This document shows positions 6,647 through 9,772 of a DNA stretch of 9,772 bases, piece after piece (position 1 is the stretch's first letter; each line of letters begins with the position of its first letter). The DNA comes from Bacteriovoracaceae bacterium (GTDB lineage Bacteria > Bdellovibrionota > Bacteriovoracia > Bacteriovoracales > Bacteriovoracaceae): assembly GCA_023151145.1 (NCBI GenBank), contig JAKLJM010000118.1:1-9772 (forward strand), read 5' to 3'. The translations under genes and the position numbers were made by a program. The notes under the pieces were generated by a model. The model was not told the origin of the DNA, did not search any database, and saw nothing but the letters and a program-made list of their open reading frames with translations.

Positions 6647-7777
6647 TTATCTAATATTGGCAACATTATCCAATTCAATCACTTTCGGCATAACCCTAAA
6701 GTTATCAGTGACCCCCTTAACATCTACACCGGCCATGCGGATATAGATTTGAAAGGTCTTAAAGTCGGCCCATCCTCCCATTTTCATAACTTGAGTTGGC
6801 TCTGCTCCAGATGCCAGAACATGAGTTGCAAAGCAAGCTCGTAATGTATGAAAGTTGACATATCTTTCTATTCCGAAACTTCTTAAAAAAGTTCTTAGAA
6901 TTTCACCTGCCATTCCATGATCCCAGCCCGATAAACGTGGCAATACAAATTCCTCATTACCTCTGATATTTTTTAGTTCAATCAAAACATCTTTTAAATC
7001 TGATGAAATATGGCCATTCCGCCAATCAGAATTTTTGGTTGTTTTAATTTCGCCTAATCTTTGGCAAAACGATTTTGTAATCCTAATCAAATGATTATCT
7101 AAATCAATGTCACTCCATTTTAAAGCATACAACTCACCCGATCTCATTCCCGTTAAAAGAGCAACTGCCCAAACGTGCTTCCATGGATGGTCACGATTAA
7201 AGGCTTCAAACATTAGCTGCTTAATTTCTTCCGTCGTGAGAATTGGCTTCATTTTTTTTGCATCTTTAGGAAGTTCCATCCCATGAACAGGACTAGTTTT
7301 AGCATCAGAAATCAAACCTTCTTCAACTCCCCAGTTAAAAACTTGATTGATAAAACCTTTAATGTTTTTGATTCGTGACAAACTCAAGCCTGAATTAAAC
7401 AAGGAATCAATTAGTCTTCTTCCATCTGCTCTCGTTAGTTCTCCAGTTCTTTTTATTAACCATGATTCTGTATGAAGATATAAAGTATTTTCTGCAGTAA
7501 TTAAGTACTCTCTGGAATATTTTTTTATGTAATGTCGATTTCTCATTTGGATCACCCAACGATTAATAATTTCTTTCCAAAGATACCCCTTTCCTTCGAT
7601 TCTACTAATTTCTTCATGACATGCTTTAAAAAGCTTTCCTTCTTCTCGTCTCGCTTCTGCCATCGTTGCAATATCTCTTTTAAGTTTTTGCACTCGTACT
7701 TTTTGTTCTGTACTCCGCAATGAAACATAAACTCGATAAAGCGTCTTTCCATTTTTTTCATAAACCTTGATTGCCAT
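6647..7777 (-). CDS. Tyrosine recombinase (phage-type integrase)
   Basis: The 376-residue protein has a short N-terminal arm-binding-like domain (about 1-60, MAIKVYEKNGKTLYRVYV), a core-binding domain (about 65-155) and a C-terminal catalytic domain. Catalytic residues are R212 in TGMRSGEL, a Lys near 245-248, H310 and R313 in HTLRACFATH, W336 in the GGW position often held by His or Trp, and Y345 as nucleophile. It joins DNA at attachment sites for integration and, with an excisionase, excision. The ATG has SD AGGAG at 7784-7788, 6 nt away. It is last in the operon, 14 nt after the excisionase-like gene, and is followed by a terminator. No tRNA or obvious attachment core was found beside it. 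Full length and probably functional. Confidence 0.95.
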   Translation of the reverse strand: MAIKVYEKNGKTLYRVYVSLRSTEQKVRVQKLKRDIATMAEARREEGKLFKACHEEISRIEGKGYLWKEIINRWVIQMRNRHYIKKYSREYLITAENTLYLHTESWLIKRTGELTRADGRRLIDSLFNSGLSLSRIKNIKGFINQVFNWGVEEGLISDAKTSPVHGMELPKDAKKMKPILTTEEIKQLMFEAFNRDHPWKHVWAVALLTGMRSGELYALKWSDIDLDNHLIRITKSFCQRLGEIKTTKNSDWRNGHISSDLKDVLIELKNIRGNEEFVLPRLSGWDHGMAGEILRTFLRSFGIERYVNFHTLRACFATHVLASGAEPTQVMKMGGWADFKTFQIYIRMAGVDVKGVTDNFRVMPKVIELDNVANIR

Positions 7778-7791
7778 ACTTGTCTCCTGTT

Positions 7792-8043
7792 TTAATAAAC
7801 AGCTAAATCAAGCATCTCATCAAGTTCATCTCTTCTAAAATACAAACGCCTCTTAAACTTTCTGGCCTTCAGGTCTCCTCGATAAACCAAATGTCTAATT
7901 GCGTCCGCTGTTTTTCGAAGATATCTTGCGGCATCTTCCGTCGTCATCCATATTAAATTGTTAAAGATCTCACCCGATTCTTTTGAATCAGTTTCTTTAC
8001 TATAACTTATTTTTTTAGCTTCTTTAATAGCTTTTTTATCCAT
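7792..8043 (-). CDS. Excisionase-like helix-turn-helix protein
   Basis: The 83-residue protein has a charged Ser/Lys/Glu N-terminal tail (1-28). A MerR/excisionase-type winged HTH domain follows at about 32-78: WMTTEDAARYLRKTADAIRH, a wing with Y-R-G-D-L-K-A-R-K, and ending R-R-D-E-L-D-E-M-L. Such HTH_17-type proteins act as excisionases that direct the adjacent integrase, or as small transcription regulators. The position directly before the integrase supports the excisionase role. SD GAGGGAG at 8049-8055 precedes the ATG by 5 nt. The gap to the SSB stop is 20 nt. Confidence 0.8.
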   Translation of the reverse strand: MDKKAIKEAKKISYSKETDSKESGEIFNNLIWMTTEDAARYLRKTADAIRHLVYRGDLKARKFKRRLYFRRDELDEMLDLAVY

Positions 8044-8063
8044 TCGCTCTCCCTCATGTCTAC

Positions 8064-8369
8064 TTAAAGTAAAGATTGCCCTACGGAAAACGCTCTAACC
8101 TCAAGATATTCTTTCTGAATCCCATCCCGATTAGTAAACGACCTCAAAAATAGTCGACCTCGCACAAAAATTTCATTTCCTTTCCGCAAATGAACCGAGC
8201 ACTGCTCAGCCAATTTTCCAAAGGTCACTATTTTTCGCCACATGGTTTCGTTTTGTTCATTAACTAAGCCCACCGACATTTCACAAACAGCTTCTCCTTT
8301 TTTTGTATAGGCAAGTCTTGGATCAAGACCCAAGCGCCCTGAAATTAATTTTACTTTGTTATTTTCCAT
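8064..8369 (-). CDS. ssb: Short single-stranded DNA-binding protein (SSB), lacking the acidic tail
   Basis: The 101-residue protein is almost exactly one OB-fold of the bacterial SSB family: GRLGLDPRLAYTKKGEAV near 11-28, the W-R-K-I-V-T-F-G-K-L-A-E segment at 44-55, then KGNEIFVRGRL at 63-73 and a final E-V-R-A-F-S-V strand. Housekeeping SSBs are about 150-180 residues and end in an acidic tip (DDDIPF) that recruits repair and replication partners. Here both the linker and the tip are missing, so this copy probably coats DNA without those contacts. It is therefore likely an element-encoded SSB, not the host's main one. The ATG overlaps the preceding stop by 11 nt, with SD GGAAGG at 8375-8380, which implies coupling. 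Confidence 0.92.
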   Translation of the reverse strand: MENNKVKLISGRLGLDPRLAYTKKGEAVCEMSVGLVNEQNETMWRKIVTFGKLAEQCSVHLRKGNEIFVRGRLFLRSFTNRDGIQKEYLEVRAFSVGQSLL

Positions 8370-8787
8370 CTTTTCCTTCCTTTAAAATGTTTTTAACTGT
8401 CACCAAATATTCACCAAGTTCAAGATTGGTTTTATTTTTCTGATTGTATTCAAAACACTGTTTCTTAACTTTTTCTAAATGAGTAAGCGTATTGTTCTGA
8501 ATTAGCTCTAAGTCTTTAGATGTGAGCTTGGGAAGTGCCATTAGTACCAAATCTTTTAATATAATCAGCCTTCCAAATTGTTTATTGTTTGCTTCCGCCA
8601 AAAGTTTTCCGACCATCTCTTTTGCCTCCTGATCTTTTGTAACATCAATAAAAAACTTGTCCTGACCATCTTTATATTCTTCCTTGTCTTCATTTTTATT
8701 TTCCTTTGCTTCTTTACTTTTTCTTCCTCTTCTTTTTTCTTCTTGAGGTACAACACTTTTATTTTCTACTTCAACATTCATTTCCAT
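8359..8787 (-). CDS. Charged protein of unknown function, first gene of the SSB-Xis-Int operon
   Basis: I do not recognise the family. From ATG at 8787 the protein has 142 residues. The first 50 or so are highly charged and probably disordered, with an AT-hook-like R-R-G-R-K-S-K patch. A helical domain follows (about 50-140) with A-N-N-K-Q-F-G-R-L-I-I-L-K-D-L-V-L-M-A-L. The start is set by GAAGGAG (AGGAG at 8796-8800), 8 nt before the ATG. The frame stays open upstream to a GTG at 8877, but those 30 codons lie in the large dyad and have no suitably spaced SD. It overlaps SSB by 11 nt. A role as a DNA-binding accessory protein in replication or mobilisation is suggested only by its neighbours and basic patch. 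Confidence 0.75.
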   Translation of the reverse strand: MEMNVEVENKSVVPQEEKRRGRKSKEAKENKNEDKEEYKDGQDKFFIDVTKDQEAKEMVGKLLAEANNKQFGRLIILKDLVLMALPKLTSKDLELIQNNTLTHLEKVKKQCFEYNQKNKTNLELGEYLVTVKNILKEGKDGK

Positions 8788-8834
8788 AGTCCTTACTCCT
8801 TCATTTTCTAATCTTAATTTCCTAGATACTCTTT

Positions 8835-8951
8835 CGTATCCCCGTGCTTTCTTAATATATTTCTCTGAATTGACCACCTCCTCCTACTCATGTTGTGAGG
8901 GGGTGGTCAATTCAGCGTGTTTGAAATATTTAACGAAAGCACGGGGATACG
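8835..8951. repeat. Large interrupted dyad (about 117 nt) with 17-bp and 19-bp paired arms
   Basis: The outer arms are 8835-8851 and 8935-8951, a perfect 17-bp inverted repeat (CGTATCCCCGTGCTTTC). The inner arms are 8865-8883 and 8897-8915, 19 bp with one T-G wobble (8879/8901), around a 13-nt loop. Between outer and inner arms are 13 nt on the left and 19 nt on the right, themselves similar apart from a 6-nt indel. There is no T run after either arm, so it is not an ordinary terminator. It fills most of the intergenic space between the replication-relaxation-type gene and the 142-aa gene. Origin or nick site, protein-binding region, or inverted duplication are possible. Confidence 0.85.
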
Positions 8952-9015
8952 ATCTCTCTCAAATTTTCAGAGTCACACTTAAACAGCAAATAATTACAAT
9001 CTTCTTGGCAAATAC

Positions 9016-9744
9016 TCATATTAAATCACCTAATTTTTTTCTTTCGACCTTATGTATTACTTCTGACGTTTTTAAATCTTCTGCCTTTTTTAAAATTGTC
9101 TGGTTAAAAACTAAGACAATTTTTTCCTTCAATTCATCTTGAAGATGATCAAAATCCGAATCTAATAGAAGTTCATTTAATCTTTTTTGATAGGATTCAA
9201 AGGCTGGCCTATCAGCAAAAAAATAAAAAACATAGTCGTATTCAGAGGCCTTGGCATAATCAACAAGCTTATCAAAAACTCTTTTTCGATCTTTTCTCCA
9301 TAGCTCTACTTCTATGGCTACATTAAATTCATTTCCATTTTTAGAAATTAACAACAAAGCATCTGGTTCAATGGCATGGTGATTCCAGGATGATTTTGTT
9401 TTAAAGTCATGGGGGAGTTTTCCAGTTTTTACACTTTCAAACGTGATTAATCTGGAAACCACTGTTGAGACTACGGCATCATGACGGATATTTTCTTCAT
9501 TAAAATTTTCAATTCCAAGTTTTTGTAAAAGCCCATGAGATGGATAAACGATCTTATTAAATCCTTTTTGAAGTTTTGATCTTAATACTCCGCCCTTTAC
9601 AAGTCTTAAAATTCTCTGTCTAAAGGCACTCTCAGTTTCAGATTCCGCAACTAACACTTTTAAGTTATCAGTCGTCATTGATCGCCATTGATAAATGGCT
9701 TCTACAATATCAGAATTTTTTTGAAGCATTATTTCATTAATCAT
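9016..9744 (-). CDS. Replication-relaxation-type protein: winged helix plus nuclease-like domain
   Basis: In the 242-residue protein, residues about 8-70 look like a winged-helix DNA-binding domain (I-V-E-A-I-Y-Q-W-R-S-M-T-T-D-N-L ... R-I-L-R-L-V-K-G-G-V-L). Residues 88-200 resemble the replication-relaxation family (PF13814) and related PD-(D/E)XK folds: H88, E126-P127-D128, then A-I-E-V-E-L at 143-148 with K151, K159 and Y163. The usual ExK is here E145-V-E147, so catalysis is uncertain. Such proteins occur on plasmids and conjugative elements, where they are linked to plasmid replication or DNA relaxation. SD AAGGAGG at 9748-9754 lies 3 nt before the ATG. About 230 nt containing the dyad separate it from the next gene. 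Other relatives may lie beyond the window edge. Confidence 0.65.
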   Translation of the reverse strand: MINEIMLQKNSDIVEAIYQWRSMTTDNLKVLVAESETESAFRQRILRLVKGGVLRSKLQKGFNKIVYPSHGLLQKLGIENFNEENIRHDAVVSTVVSRLITFESVKTGKLPHDFKTKSSWNHHAIEPDALLLISKNGNEFNVAIEVELWRKDRKRVFDKLVDYAKASEYDYVFYFFADRPAFESYQKRLNELLLDSDFDHLQDELKEKIVLVFNQTILKKAEDLKTSEVIHKVERKKLGDLI

Positions 9745-9772
9745 AAGCCTCCTTTCACTTTTCTTTGAGTTA

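Noticed and set aside
8578..8811. Plus-strand 77-codon open frame rich in Phe and Ile
   Set aside because: It is the antisense of the Lys/Glu-rich part of the 142-aa gene; its composition is just the complement of that region and it has no SD.
8835..8951. Integron attC site
   Set aside because: An RYYYAAC-like heptamer is present in the right arm, but the matching GTTRRRY on the other side is absent and no integron integrase or cassette array is seen.
8870..9142. Plus-strand 90-codon open frame starting in the dyad
   Set aside because: No SD before the ATG, and it overlaps the 3' end of the well-supported 242-aa gene. Only its first part, in the dyad arm, is of interest.
1..9772. CRISPR array
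   Set aside because: No regularly spaced direct repeats with unique spacers were seen; the only regular repeats are the protein repeats and the IS end motifs.

Overview
The window is AT-rich bacterial DNA with Shine-Dalgarno sites ahead of most genes. Nearly everything in it belongs to mobile or accessory DNA: transposases, a phage-type integrase, two nuclease-family proteins and a toxin-antitoxin-like pair. No housekeeping gene is visible, so the host cannot be named with confidence. An AT-rich Gram-negative bacterium is a reasonable guess and no more.

Left part (1-2820, + strand): a single-HKD phospholipase D-like protein is followed within 6-24 nt by a GIY-YIG endonuclease. The endonuclease carries a lysine-rich 35-residue repeat region and a NUMOD1-like C-terminal DNA-binding domain. 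The pair ends at an 11-bp hairpin, which it seems to share with a convergent gene remnant on the minus strand (about 2822-3001).

Middle part (2822-5605): an ISL3-family transposase gene has lost its C-terminal end, including the expected catalytic Glu region. It stops where a complete IS481-family element (about 4102-5396) begins. That element has an intact DDE transposase, its own SD and -10 box, and a doubled terminal motif at each end with 25-bp spacing. Recognisable ISL3 sequence does not resume on the far side, so DNA was lost as well as interrupted. A short remnant region and a bidirectional terminator follow.

Right part (5714-9744, all minus strand): the two-gene pair (91 aa and 178 aa, the latter resembling TumE/DUF6516 toxins) has a perfect palindrome just upstream of its ribosome binding site. 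To its right lies an integrative-element module. In transcription order this is a winged-helix/nuclease-like replication-relaxation-type protein (242 aa), a non-coding region with a very large dyad (8835-8951), a charged 142-aa protein, a short SSB, an excisionase-like HTH protein and a tyrosine recombinase ending in a hairpin terminator. The last four genes overlap or lie within 20 nt of each other, so they are probably one operon for maintaining, excising and integrating the element.

The most interesting unexplained object is the dyad at 8835-8951. It has two blocks of paired arms, 17 bp and 19 bp, around a 13-nt loop. It lies between the replication-relaxation-type gene and the SSB/Xis/Int operon, where an origin, nick site or regulatory structure would be expected. 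Both arms also read outward as a similar peptide with an in-frame 6-nt indel, so an inverted duplication of a coding fragment is the main competing explanation.
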